Source of the DNA: Trichocoleus sp. FACHB-46
Lineage (GTDB): Bacteria; Cyanobacteriota; Cyanobacteriia; FACHB-46
Assembly (NCBI RefSeq): GCF_014695385.1
Contig: NZ_JACJOD010000059.1
Coordinates: 1 to 33,370, forward strand
Reading direction: 5' to 3'
DNA length: 33,370 nt
Positions 25,880 through 33,370 of this stretch are shown piece by piece. Each line of letters begins with the position of its first letter. Within the stretch, counting starts at the first letter, position 1. Made by a program: the position numbers and the translations under genes. The notes under the pieces were generated by a model. It did no database searches. It was not told the origin of the DNA and was given only the letters and a program-made list of their open reading frames with translations.

Positions 25880-26272
25880 ATGGACCCAATTACAGTCATT
25901 CTGTCTGCTCTGGTCGCAGGCGCAGCTAAAGCAACGGGTGATGCTGTTCCAGATGCCTACAAAGGGTTGAAAGCGCTCATTCAGAAGAAATTCGCTGGTA
26001 AGCCAGTGGCAGAGGCGATGCTGGAGGAGCATGAGAAGGACCCAGAAACCTATGCAGCACCGCTGAAAAAGAATCTGGTGGAAGCGGGAGCTGACAAAGA
26101 TGAGGAGATTCTGAAGGCAGCGCAGGAATTACTGAATCAGGTGAAAGACCAACCGGGTGGGCAGCAAATCATTAACCAGACCGTCAGTAATGTCAAATAT
26201 GCCGCGACTTCGGGTTCGGGGAATGCCACGATCAGCGGCATCACCGAGCATGGCACCTCTAAAGATAGTTAA
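25880..26272 (+). CDS. Small helical protein, putative NLR-associated effector with C-terminal amyloid-like motif
   Basis: The protein has 130 residues. The ATG at 25880 is chosen for its AGGAG (25866-25870) at good spacing. Residues 1-40 form a hydrophobic/amphipathic helix pair (MDPITVILSALVAGAAKATG), and about 42-92 are charged helices. Residues about 98-122 are a Gly/Asn/Thr-rich tail with VKYAATSGSGNATISGIT. This protein type often sits directly upstream of STAND-WD40 genes in cyanobacteria, as I recall. The tail matches residues 14-31 of the next protein (Y-x-A-T-S-x-x-G-N-A-T-I; 9 of 13 identical). That recalls amyloid signalling motifs shared between NLRs and membrane-targeting Bell/HeLo-like effectors. 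I infer an effector that is nucleated by its receptor; a simple adaptor is the alternative. The gene lies 30 bases before the receptor gene. Confidence 0.75.
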   Translation: MDPITVILSALVAGAAKATGDAVPDAYKGLKALIQKKFAGKPVAEAMLEEHEKDPETYAAPLKKNLVEAGADKDEEILKAAQELLNQVKDQPGGQQIINQTVSNVKYAATSGSGNATISGITEHGTSKDS

Positions 26273-26302
26273 GCGGATACTTCCCTGAATCAGGGTGCTG
26301 CC

Positions 26303-29300
26303 ATGTCTGAGCAAAGCGAGATTCACCAGAAGGTGACCGAGGCGGAATATGTTGCCACTTCCGCGACGGGTAACGCCACGATTAACATCACCAATTACTA
26401 TTACCGAGAAGAGACAACCGTAGTATCCGCTCAATCTCCGGATGCTGAGGATGCAAGTCTCCCCTGTCCATATCGGGGCTTGTTTCACTTTGGTCCGGGG
26501 GATGCAGAGTATTTCTTTGGCCGCGAAAGCTTTGTCGAGACCTTAGTTCAAGCGACCCAGACCCGTAACTTCCTCCCGCTATTAGGCGCATCGGGCAGCG
26601 GTAAATCTTCAGTTGTTTTAGCGGGATTAGTCCCGAAATTGCAACAAACAGGACATTGGCAGTTTACTCATTTTCGTCCCGGGTCTGATCCGTTTCATGG
26701 ACTGGCGATGGCGCTAGTTCCCCTGTATGCAACGAATCTAAATGAGACAGAACGCATCGCCCAAACGCGACAGTTAGCGAACTACTTGCGCCAGGGCGAC
26801 ATCGGCTTAGCAGATGTTTTTGCCCAAATTCAACATAATTTCCCAAACGATCGCGTTCTGCTGATTGCCGATCAATTTGAAGAACTCTATACGCTCTGTA
26901 TCGAGGAAGCAACCCGGCAAAGTTTTCTCAACCAATTAATTGCCGGCTTTCCTAAAGGCGACCAGTTGAACGCTGTCGGAGCGAGCGCCCTCTCTGCCCG
27001 ACTTGTGTTAACCATGCGAGCGGATTTCCTAGGCAATGCCCTATCCTATCGCCCCTTTGCCGATGTCTTGCAAAATGCTGACCTGAAACTGGGGCCCATG
27101 AATCGGGCAGAACTGACAGACGTGATTGCTCAGCCTGCCGAAAAATTGGGAGTTGCGTTTGAAGCGGGACTGGTGGAGCGTATCCTCGCGGATGTGGAGG
27201 CTGAACCCGGAAATTTGCCTTTGCTGGAATTTGCCTTGACAGAGTTGTGGCAGCGTCGGCAGGGGAAACAGTTAACCCATGTGGCATATACCGACATTGG
27301 CGAAGTCCAGGGAGCACTAGCCCGCCATGCTGATGCCAGTTACCGCAACCTTAGTCCCGCAGAACAGCAACAAATGCGGCGCATATTCATCCAATTGGTG
27401 CGCCCAGGAGAAGGCGCGGAAGACACACGACGGCTGGCGACAAAGGCAGAATTGGGAGAGGTCAATTGGGCACTGGTGAAACAACTGGCAGACGATCGCC
27501 TAGTGGTGACCAGCCGCAGTGACGCAGCCCAGGTAGAGACGGTGGAAGTGGTGCATGAGGCCCTGATTCGCAACTGGGGTGAACTGCGGAGCTGGATGGT
27601 GACTGACCGGGTGTTTCGTGCTTGGCAGGAACGGCTGCGGGGAGCGATGCAGCAATGGCAGGAGACGCAGGAGGATGAAGGCTCCTTATTACGTGGGGCA
27701 GCGTTAGTAGAGGCGGAAGAGAAACTGCAGGAACGCCCCGATGACCTCAGTGATGCGGAGCGAAACTTCATCCGTCAGAGCCTGCAAGCAAAAGAACGTC
27801 AGGACCAGAAAACCGTAGCCCAGCGCAGGCGCGAAGTTAGAACTGCCTGGGGGATTGCAGTCGGTTCTTTGGTGGCAGTCGTGATCAGCAGTGGCTTGGG
27901 TTGGATGGCGTGGAATAAGACAAACGAGGCAGAACTCAATCAAGCCAATTCTCTGGGTCGCTACTCTCAATCTCTCTTTAGTGGAGGAAACGAGTTAGAG
28001 GCTTTCGTTCAAGCCGTCAAGGCAGGGAAAACTCTGCAACGCCGACGTGCAACTGACCCAGAGGTGATTCTTGGCTTGCGAAACATTTATCAAGGAAGCG
28101 AACGGAACCGCTTGAAAGGGCATGCTGAGTCTGTCAAGAGCGTCAGTTTCAGCCCAGACGGGAAGACCTTGGCCACGGGCAGTGAAGACAAGACGGTCAA
28201 GCTCTGGGATGTAGAGAGCGGCAAAGCACTTCGTACTCTCCCAGGGCATGCTGACTTTGTCCATAGCGTCAGTTTCAGCCCAGACGGGAAGACCTTGGCC
28301 ACGGGCAGTGGGGACAACACGGTCAAGCTCTGGGATGTAGAGAGCGGCAAAGTACTCCGTACTCTCCCAGGCCATGCTGGCTACGTCACTAGCGTCAGTT
28401 TCAGCCCAGACGGGAAGACCCTGGCCACGGGCAGTGGGGACAACACGGTCAAGCTTTGGGATGTAGAGAGCGGCAAAGTACTCCGTACTTTCCCAGGCCA
28501 TGCTGACTTTGTCTATAGCGTCAGTTTCAGCCCAGACGGGAAGACCTTGGCCACGGGCAGTGGGGACAAGACGGTCAAGCTCTGGGATGTAGAGAGCGGC
28601 AAAGTACTTCGTACTCTCCCAGGGCATACTAGCTCTATCACTAGCGTCAGTTTCAGCCCGGACGGCAAGACCTTGGCCACGGGCAGTCTCGACACGACGG
28701 TTAGACTCTGGGATGTGGAGAGCGGCAAAGCACTCCGTACCCTCCCAGGGCATACTAGCTATGTCAATAGCGTCAGTTTCAGCCCAGATGGCAAGACCTT
28801 GGCCACGGGCAGTCTCGACGAGACAGTCAGACTCTGGGATGTGGAGAGTAGCAAAAAACTCCATACTCTCCCAGGGCATACTAACTCTGTCTGGAGCGTC
28901 AGTTTCAGTCCAGATGGCAAGACCTTGGCCACCGGTAGTGCTGACAAGACGGTCAAACTCTGGACTGTGGAGAGCGGCAAAGTACTCCATACTCTCCCAG
29001 GGCATGCTGAGGCTGTCAATAGCGTCAGTTTCAGTCCAGATGGCAAGACCTTGGCCACCGGTAGTGCTGACAAGACGGTCAAACTCTGGGATGTGGAGAG
29101 CGGCAAAGCACTCCGTACCCTCCCAGGGCATACTAGCTATGTCAATAGCGTCAGTTTCAGCCCGGACGGCAAGACCTTGGCCACGGGCAGTCTCGACACG
29201 ACGGTTAGACTCTGGGATGTGGAGAGCGGCAAAGCACTCCGTACTTTCCCAGGGCATGCTGAGGCTGTCAATAGCGTCAGTTTCAGCCCAGATGGCAAGA

Positions 29301-29845
29301 CCTTGGCCACGAGCAGTGACGACAGGACGGTCAGACTCTGGGATGTGGAGAGTGGCAAAGCACTCCGTACTTTCCCAGGGCATGCTGACTTTGTCTATAG
29401 CGTCAGTTTTAGTCCAGATGGCAAGACCTTGGCAACCGGCAGTGCCGATAGGACGGTCAAACTCTGGACTGTGGAGAGCGGCAAAGCACTCCATACTCTC
29501 CCAGGGCATACTAATTCTGTCTTGAGCGTCAGTTTCAGTCCAGATGGCAAGACCTTGGCCACAAGCAGTGACGACAGAACGGTCAGACTCTGGGATGTGG
29601 AGAGTGGCAAAGCACTCCACACCCTCCCAGGGCATACTGACTCTGTCTATAGCGCCAATTTCAGTCCAGATGGCAAGACCTTGGCAACCGGCAGTGACGA
29701 CAACACGGTCAGACTCTGGGCAATAGACTTCAAATTAGACTCTTTAATGGGGCGCAGTTGTAATTGGGTTCGAAATTATTTAACCCACAATTCTAAAGTC
29801 AGCGAGAGTGACAGGCACCTCTGTGATGGCATCATTAGCCAATAG
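26303..29845 (+). CDS. nSTAND1-type NTPase with 13 WD40 repeats (NLR-like receptor)
   Basis: The protein has 1180 residues. Residues 1-35 carry the short motif shared with the upstream protein (AEYVATSATGNATINITN). CPYRGLFHFGPGDAEYFFGR (55-74) is the hallmark entry to the nSTAND1 domain. Walker A is GASGSGKS (95-102) and Walker B is RVLLIADQFEEL (Asp190). A helical region (about 250-500, with VEVVHEALIRNW) is the winged-helix part of the STAND module. A single hydrophobic segment (about 515-535) precedes a short linker. Thirteen WD40 units of exactly 42 residues fill 604-1149, followed by a short Cys-containing tail. STAND proteins are ligand-switched ATPases that oligomerise; the WD40 part would be the sensor. 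The near-identity of the repeats and the clustering of differences suggest rapid repeat exchange. Confidence 0.93.
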   Translation: MSEQSEIHQKVTEAEYVATSATGNATINITNYYYREETTVVSAQSPDAEDASLPCPYRGLFHFGPGDAEYFFGRESFVETLVQATQTRNFLPLLGASGSGKSSVVLAGLVPKLQQTGHWQFTHFRPGSDPFHGLAMALVPLYATNLNETERIAQTRQLANYLRQGDIGLADVFAQIQHNFPNDRVLLIADQFEELYTLCIEEATRQSFLNQLIAGFPKGDQLNAVGASALSARLVLTMRADFLGNALSYRPFADVLQNADLKLGPMNRAELTDVIAQPAEKLGVAFEAGLVERILADVEAEPGNLPLLEFALTELWQRRQGKQLTHVAYTDIGEVQGALARHADASYRNLSPAEQQQMRRIFIQLVRPGEGAEDTRRLATKAELGEVNWALVKQLADDRLVVTSRSDAAQVETVEVVHEALIRNWGELRSWMVTDRVFRAWQERLRGAMQQWQETQEDEGSLLRGAALVEAEEKLQERPDDLSDAERNFIRQSLQAKERQDQKTVAQRRREVRTAWGIAVGSLVAVVISSGLGWMAWNKTNEAELNQANSLGRYSQSLFSGGNELEAFVQAVKAGKTLQRRRATDPEVILGLRNIYQGSERNRLKGHAESVKSVSFSPDGKTLATGSEDKTVKLWDVESGKALRTLPGHADFVHSVSFSPDGKTLATGSGDNTVKLWDVESGKVLRTLPGHAGYVTSVSFSPDGKTLATGSGDNTVKLWDVESGKVLRTFPGHADFVYSVSFSPDGKTLATGSGDKTVKLWDVESGKVLRTLPGHTSSITSVSFSPDGKTLATGSLDTTVRLWDVESGKALRTLPGHTSYVNSVSFSPDGKTLATGSLDETVRLWDVESSKKLHTLPGHTNSVWSVSFSPDGKTLATGSADKTVKLWTVESGKVLHTLPGHAEAVNSVSFSPDGKTLATGSADKTVKLWDVESGKALRTLPGHTSYVNSVSFSPDGKTLATGSLDTTVRLWDVESGKALRTFPGHAEAVNSVSFSPDGKTLATSSDDRTVRLWDVESGKALRTFPGHADFVYSVSFSPDGKTLATGSADRTVKLWTVESGKALHTLPGHTNSVLSVSFSPDGKTLATSSDDRTVRLWDVESGKALHTLPGHTDSVYSANFSPDGKTLATGSDDNTVRLWAIDFKLDSLMGRSCNWVRNYLTHNSKVSESDRHLCDGIISQ
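28112..29749 (+). repeat. Thirteen tandem 126-bp WD40-coding repeats
   Basis: The array has an exact period of 126 bases. Core segments encoding SVSFSPDGKTLATGS and LWDVESGKAL are almost invariant at the DNA level. Bases 28643-28740 and 29147-29244 are identical over 98 bases at a distance of 504 (four units). The block around 28741 recurs at 29119 (378, three units). Such offsets point to unequal crossover or gene conversion in recent time. Confidence 0.93.
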
Positions 29846-30373
29846 TAGGCTTGATATTAGCAGATAAAGATTTTGGTCGTTAGTGAACATTCCAAGGCAA
29901 TTGTCTCTCTTTCGGTGTACGGTAACGATTCGGATACCGTTGGCGAACTCATTGGAGAAAAAGCAGCGAGTTCTGGAACCTAGGCTTATCAGAGATTATC
30001 AAAATGGTATTTTGACTACTGGGTGAACGTAGGACTAAGCAATCAACGGCTATCAAAAAAAGGGTATAAATTGACGAGGCTGAAACGACCTTGAATCAGG
30101 GTGGGAGTTGTGAGTAAAAGCCCTATCAAAAAAGGACCCTTTTTTGGTACCCTGGCGGCACACGAATGGGGCGATCGCCCTAAATCTTAATTGCGGGGAC
30201 GCAACTAGTCCACTAATAAGTACCCAAACCTTAAAATCCTATAGGCGGGATCGCTCCTGCTAGTTGAGCCCTAGCACCTTTAGACAAATTTCTATTTATA
30301 CAGTCACTAAAATTTGCAGAAAACTACTGCTATATGTTGTAGTTATTTCTACATCAATTATTCGTGCAGCCTT
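29846..30373. other. Non-coding region with terminator-like hairpin
   Basis: About 530 bases after the receptor gene. A fragment at 29878-29982 reads VSEHSKAIVSLSVYGNDSDT and on to a stop without a start, an unidentified remnant. AAAAAAGG (30128-30135) and CCTTTTTT (30138-30145) form a tight hairpin that could terminate transcription in either direction. The word CTATCAAAAAA occurs at 30050 and again at 30124. Nothing else is recognised. Confidence 0.45.
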
Positions 30374-30859
30374 ATGAGCCGTCCCACAGGGGTTACTGTC
30401 CTTGCAGGTGTGCTGTTCTTTAACAGTGGTTTTGTGTTGTTCACTAGCCTAGCTATTCTCCTAATTAAACCCACTAGAGCTATTTTCATTGAAGTTTTTA
30501 GGCAGGATCTTCTAGCTGAATATCCCCAGGTGCAACCTCAAGCTTTAGCAGAGTATGCACAGCTAATAGCCGTGACAGCTGCCGGATTTGTGGTCATTCT
30601 TAGCCTCATTGGTTTCCTGATGGGGTATGGGTTGCTGAAATTAAAAGGCTGGGCCTGGGGAGGGACACTCACTTTAGCAATTGTGAATATATTGGGTAGC
30701 TTGAATCAAATTTTTGAGGTTTTTGAAGCAAAAGTTGGAATCGGAATCATCCTCTTTCGGGAAATCTTTCAACTAACTCTTGCTGGTCTGATTATCTACT
30801 ACTTGTTCCGACCAGATGTAAGACAAGCATTTAGCCGACAACGGTTGCGTCACGAGTAA
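30374..30859 (+). CDS. Small integral membrane protein of unknown function
   Basis: The protein has 161 residues from ATG 30374 (MSRPTGVTVLAGVLFFNSGF). The frame is open further upstream, but that extension is Cys/Tyr-rich and lacks a ribosome site. Four hydrophobic segments are seen (about 6-32, 66-88, 96-112 and 124-143), with the motif GYGLLKLKGWAWGGTL between the second and third. That motif is common in small DUF2127-like membrane proteins. It is probably co-transcribed with the next gene, 29 bases downstream. No function can be assigned. Confidence 0.65.
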   Translation: MSRPTGVTVLAGVLFFNSGFVLFTSLAILLIKPTRAIFIEVFRQDLLAEYPQVQPQALAEYAQLIAVTAAGFVVILSLIGFLMGYGLLKLKGWAWGGTLTLAIVNILGSLNQIFEVFEAKVGIGIILFREIFQLTLAGLIIYYLFRPDVRQAFSRQRLRHE

Positions 30860-30888
30860 TATCAAGCACTTGAAGTAAATCGAGTTTC

Positions 30889-31608
30889 ATGATTTGGTAT
30901 ATAGGCACATTTCTTGTTGTATTTCTTACCTTGGTTGCTGCATACGCCTCTGCCTATGCGGCGAAACAGCAGATGTTAGAAAGGAAAGCAACCCGGAGAA
31001 ATTATCAATTCCAATTTATCCCCTTCTTGCTTTTTCTAACTCTATGTGGGGTGGGGCTTGTTTTCCTCCTTCCGGCACTAGTGGCTATTGAATATGGAAT
31101 TCAAAGCTTTTTTATCTTCAATACCGTCGTACTTCTGGCATCTCTCCTAAATGGTTTCTTAAGGATTAAGAGAGCTGGAGCGTTGCTGATTGATACAGGA
31201 AAAATTCCACAGGGAAAAACGTTTCTCTGGGCAGCCGGGTTCCAATTAGGGTCGGCGCTTGTGTATACTTGGGGATTTTTCTCAGACGGAATTCCATCAC
31301 CGGATAGGCTAGCAAAGGGCTTGCCTATGCTTGTTCTTTTGCTTACCTTGGCTGCTGCTTCTCTTGTAGGCGGATTGGGCAGAACTCAATTCAGAGAAAA
31401 AGGTATCTGTTCGCTGGGTGGTCTGCTTGAGTGGCAAAAAATTAAGTCCTTTTATTGGGAGTCATCAAACCCCAATACCCTTACGCTTGAACTAAAACCC
31501 CGTTCCTCCTTAATCTTCCAGCGCTTTGGCAGTATTCCGATTCCTGAAAGGCATCGAGAAGCTGTAAACCAAATTTTGAATCAGTACGTACAAGCAGTAG
31601 ATACCTAA
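30889..31608 (+). CDS. DUF5673-like integral membrane protein, second copy
   Basis: The protein has 239 residues. It has about five hydrophobic segments (about 2-25, 42-66, 70-90, 112-132 and 146-165) and a soluble C-terminal domain running from EKGICSLGGLLEWQKIKSFY to IPERHREAVNQILNQYVQ. The C-terminal domain has the same pattern as the protein at 24068-24697 (G-x-L-x-x-W-x-x-I-x-x-x-x-W, then P-x-x-x-R-x-x-V-x-x-I-L). The membrane part is longer and only loosely similar, so these are distant paralogues. The role of DUF5673 proteins is unknown. A recombinase relic follows about 70 bases after the stop, repeating the association seen at the first copy. Confidence 0.68.
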   Translation: MIWYIGTFLVVFLTLVAAYASAYAAKQQMLERKATRRNYQFQFIPFLLFLTLCGVGLVFLLPALVAIEYGIQSFFIFNTVVLLASLLNGFLRIKRAGALLIDTGKIPQGKTFLWAAGFQLGSALVYTWGFFSDGIPSPDRLAKGLPMLVLLLTLAAASLVGGLGRTQFREKGICSLGGLLEWQKIKSFYWESSNPNTLTLELKPRSSLIFQRFGSIPIPERHREAVNQILNQYVQAVDT

Positions 31609-31680
31609 ATGTTTGTACTAACAGGGGTAAAGATAGCGAGCATCTAAGACAGAAACTCGTGGGTGAGAGGAAATTCATCT

Positions 31681-31730
31681 GCCCCATGCGATCGCACATC
31701 TCCCGCAGAATTTCATTTGCTGACTTTGAG
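31681..31730 (-). pseudogene. Third relic of the tyrosine recombinase
   Basis: Fifty bases beginning gccccatgcgatcgcacatc match 24986-25035 at 42 of 50 positions. On the minus strand the piece encodes SANEILREMCDRMG where the larger copy has SADEILRETCDRLG. Nothing else of the gene remains on either side. From 31609 to 31798 no other feature is seen. Confidence 0.7.
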
Positions 31731-31798
31731 AATTGCTTGATGGAGCTGACGCATTCTAGAGCTAACTGTTCTGAGTCAGCCGCTGCAACTGAAGGCCG

Positions 31799-32848
31799 CT
31801 ACTTTTGCTGACCACCATGACGCTTGAGCAACTCAATGATGATAGAAAGATTGGCTGAAAGCTCTTTTTTGTTCACAACGTTATAGTCAGGGCGCTGTAG
31901 AAACTCTAGTGATCTAGTTGCATCAGCAAGCGGCGTCCGCCCTAAAACATCTTTGGCATTGCTGTCTGACCCTTGAGCAAGCAACGTTTCTACCAATGCA
32001 GGACTATCACCCTCTCTAGCGGCAATGTGTAAGGGAGTGCGACCGCAATCATTTTTAGCTGCAATGTCTGCACCTTTGGCAATCAATACTTCTGCAACTG
32101 AAGTTTGACCATAGTAGGCAGCTAAGTGCAAGGGAGATGTTCCCGACACGTCTACCACGTAGCGATCACAGATAAATCGATTGATGAGATTACTACTTCT
32201 TTTGCTATTGACCCCCGCACCCTCGGCAATCAGCAACTCTGCGATCGCTCGTCGGTCTGCTGCATTCTCCCGATAACGCGACGTTGCAATTGCATGTAAC
32301 GGGGTGACACCAATACGGTTCTTCACGTTAACATCAGCACCTCTGGCCACCAAAAGTTCTGCAACTTCGCGATTCTGCCGACTCGATACGATAGTTTCGT
32401 CTCTGTCGATTGCCAACAGGGCTAGTGTTAGTGGCGGTGATTTTTGGCCTCGGTCCCAGTGGGTGCCGTTAATCTTTGCGCCTCGGTCGAGCAACATCTC
32501 TGCAACTCCACGGTTGCCATGCCAAGCAGCACAACTGAGAAGGGAGAGAGAACTAGGCCCATCCGAATCAGGGCGACTGGCATGAATGGCATTGGGGTTG
32601 CCGCCTTGATTTAGATAGTTTTTGACTGGATCAGCATTTCGAGCTTTTATTGCCTCACACAGCCCTGGCGGAGCAATTCCCAGTAAAGTCCTAGCTGGAG
32701 CAGGAATAGAGGCTTCCAGCATTGCAAACAGGATGACAAAGCGAACCAGCCAAACACTGAAAGCTGTTAGACCCACAATATTGACAACCCGCCAAATGAG
32801 GGGCAAGGTTTTTCGCATCGAGGACGAAGGCTCCATTAGCGAACTCAT
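31799..32848 (-). CDS. Membrane-anchored ankyrin-repeat protein
   Basis: The protein has 349 residues from ATG 32848; a TTG at 32881 and later ATGs at 32836 and 32818 are alternatives. A hydrophobic segment (about 15-45, WRVVNIVGLTAFSVWLVRF) near the N-terminus should anchor it in the membrane or act as an uncleaved signal. Then come about six ankyrin units: GPSSLSLLSCAAWHGNRGVA, the NREVAELLVARGADVNVKNR unit, GVTPLHAIATSRY, GTSPLHLAAYYGQTSVAEVL, GRTPLHIAAREGDSPALVET and GRTPLADATRSL. Ankyrin arrays bind proteins. No enzyme domain is fused, so this is a scaffold or inhibitor type. It is convergent with the membrane-protein pair and stands as its own unit. Confidence 0.85.
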   Translation of the reverse strand: MSSLMEPSSSMRKTLPLIWRVVNIVGLTAFSVWLVRFVILFAMLEASIPAPARTLLGIAPPGLCEAIKARNADPVKNYLNQGGNPNAIHASRPDSDGPSSLSLLSCAAWHGNRGVAEMLLDRGAKINGTHWDRGQKSPPLTLALLAIDRDETIVSSRQNREVAELLVARGADVNVKNRIGVTPLHAIATSRYRENAADRRAIAELLIAEGAGVNSKRSSNLINRFICDRYVVDVSGTSPLHLAAYYGQTSVAEVLIAKGADIAAKNDCGRTPLHIAAREGDSPALVETLLAQGSDSNAKDVLGRTPLADATRSLEFLQRPDYNVVNKKELSANLSIIIELLKRHGGQQK

Positions 32849-33246
32849 AACAAATGAAGATGACTGGCTGCCTAGGGACAACTACACACGATTCTGAAAG
32901 ATTCCGCAAATGAGGAGTTAACTGAGGAGCATCGATAGCTATATTGTCGGTCTCTCAGCATCTAGGCGATCGCCCCACTTCAACCCAGACCTCTAAAAAC
33001 TGTCACAGGGCTAAAAGGTAATTTTGTGATTGAGTAATTGCCGAGTGACGCAATTACTCAACGAGGGAATGCGGGTTTCAGGCTTCAAAAATACTCAGGA
33101 TTACGCTTGTAGTATGGACGTTTCTGCATTTTTAAGGCCAAAATTAGTCCAACCTGTTGTAGTACGCAATTGTTCATTGGTCACAAACTAGTTAAAAATG
33201 CGGGCGTTGCACAATAGTAATATGATGCAGCGTTGAGGGTCTCCTG
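32849..33246. other. Intergenic region with an 11-bp hairpin
   Basis: No gene is seen. TTGAGTAATTG (33030-33040) and CAATTACTCAA (33051-33061) form a perfect 11-bp inverted repeat with a 10-base loop. It may be a terminator or the remnant of a mobile-element end. A stretch at 32967-32997 (gcgatcgccccacttc onward) weakly resembles the start of the recombinase relics. The region just before 33247 should contain the left end of the IS1-like element, but its inverted repeat cannot be defined without the right end. Confidence 0.45.
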
Positions 33247-33370
33247 ATGCAATGTCCAGACTGTCAATCCACTCACGTCGTCAAAAACGGTCGCCGTCAA
33301 CAGCAGCAGAACTACTTGTGCCGTCAGTGCTCTCGTCAGTTCCTGGATGCTTACCAGCCCAAAGGCTATC
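33247..33370 (+). CDS. IS1-like transposase, N-terminal fragment (cut by window edge)
   Basis: ATG 33247 follows GAGGG at suitable spacing and is open to the window end for 41 codons. The peptide begins MQCPDCQSTHVVKNGRRQQQ and has a second Cys pair in YLCRQCSRQFLD, forming the C2C2 zinc ribbon of IS1-family InsA/InsAB proteins. It ends in AYQPKGY, which precedes the HTH in these proteins. The catalytic domain lies beyond the edge. This is a cyanobacterial-type IS1 relative; whether one or two frames encode the transposase cannot be seen. Confidence 0.8.
   Translation, partial: MQCPDCQSTHVVKNGRRQQQQNYLCRQCSRQFLDAYQPKGY

Noticed and set aside
27995-29635. A 546-codon open frame antisense to the WD40 array, plus several shorter antisense frames there
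   Set aside because: The frame is open because the 126-base repeats lack stops in that phase; each unit repeats the same nonsense peptide. It matches no family and lacks a ribosome site.
1-33370. tRNA and rRNA genes
   Set aside because: No cloverleaf with a GTTCGANTC-type arm and no rRNA segment was recognised. The word ggttcgaa at 14379-14386 belongs to the terminator hairpin.

Overview
The window is cyanobacterial. It carries many HIP1-type octamers (gcgatcgc) and several families typical of filamentous cyanobacteria: a V-K-like TnsB, nSTAND-WD40 proteins, hybrid histidine kinases and a DGR with FGE-fold targets. A plasmid-type parAB pair, an archaeo-eukaryotic-type primase/replication protein, transposon debris and recombinase relics suggest a plasmid or a large mobile island. 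That is an inference; no origin or replicon junction was demonstrated.

Layout. 1-171: N-terminus of a transposase running off the left edge. 262-3084: a DUF1016/YhcG-type nuclease, then parA and parB overlapping by one base. 3438-13579: a roughly 10-kb minus-strand operon. In transcription order it encodes an RHH regulator, a Trypco1 protein, a trypsin-TIR effector, a VMAP-like adaptor, a MoxR AAA ATPase, a vWA-like protein fused to an FGE/C-type-lectin domain, Avd, a DGR reverse transcriptase and a second FGE-domain protein. 13580-14796: a non-coding stretch upstream of the primase gene (14797-16494). 16504-19200: left end, TnsB and truncated TnsC of an Anabaena-CAST-like Tn7 relative. 19331-20323: a methyltransferase followed by an attC-like hairpin and a terminator. 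20642-23614: a hybrid histidine kinase. 23841-25360: tyrosine-recombinase relics around a membrane protein. 25880-29845: a small helical protein and an nSTAND1-WD40 receptor. 30374-32848: two membrane proteins, another recombinase relic and an ankyrin protein. 33247-end: start of an IS1-like transposase.

The main system is the minus-strand operon, which looks like a ternary (vWA-MoxR-VMAP) conflict system physically joined to a diversity-generating retroelement. Both FGE-domain C-termini are DGR variable regions. They agree at framework bases and differ at 21 positions, mostly first and second codon positions. I infer that the reverse transcriptase and Avd diversify two sensors, that the MoxR/vWA/VMAP proteins relay the signal, and that the protease-TIR protein executes the response. 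The trypsin-TIR C-terminus and the VMAP N-terminus share a coiled-coil segment that could couple them. No template repeat was found in the window.

A second receptor-like system lies at 25.9-29.8 kb. It is an NLR-like ATPase with 13 nearly identical WD40 repeats, whose variable residues fall where fungal hypervariable WD40 receptors vary. It is preceded by a small protein that shares a short Gly/Asn/Thr-rich motif with the receptor N-terminus, reminiscent of amyloid signalling motifs. Two receptor systems with different diversification routes therefore sit within 25 kb.
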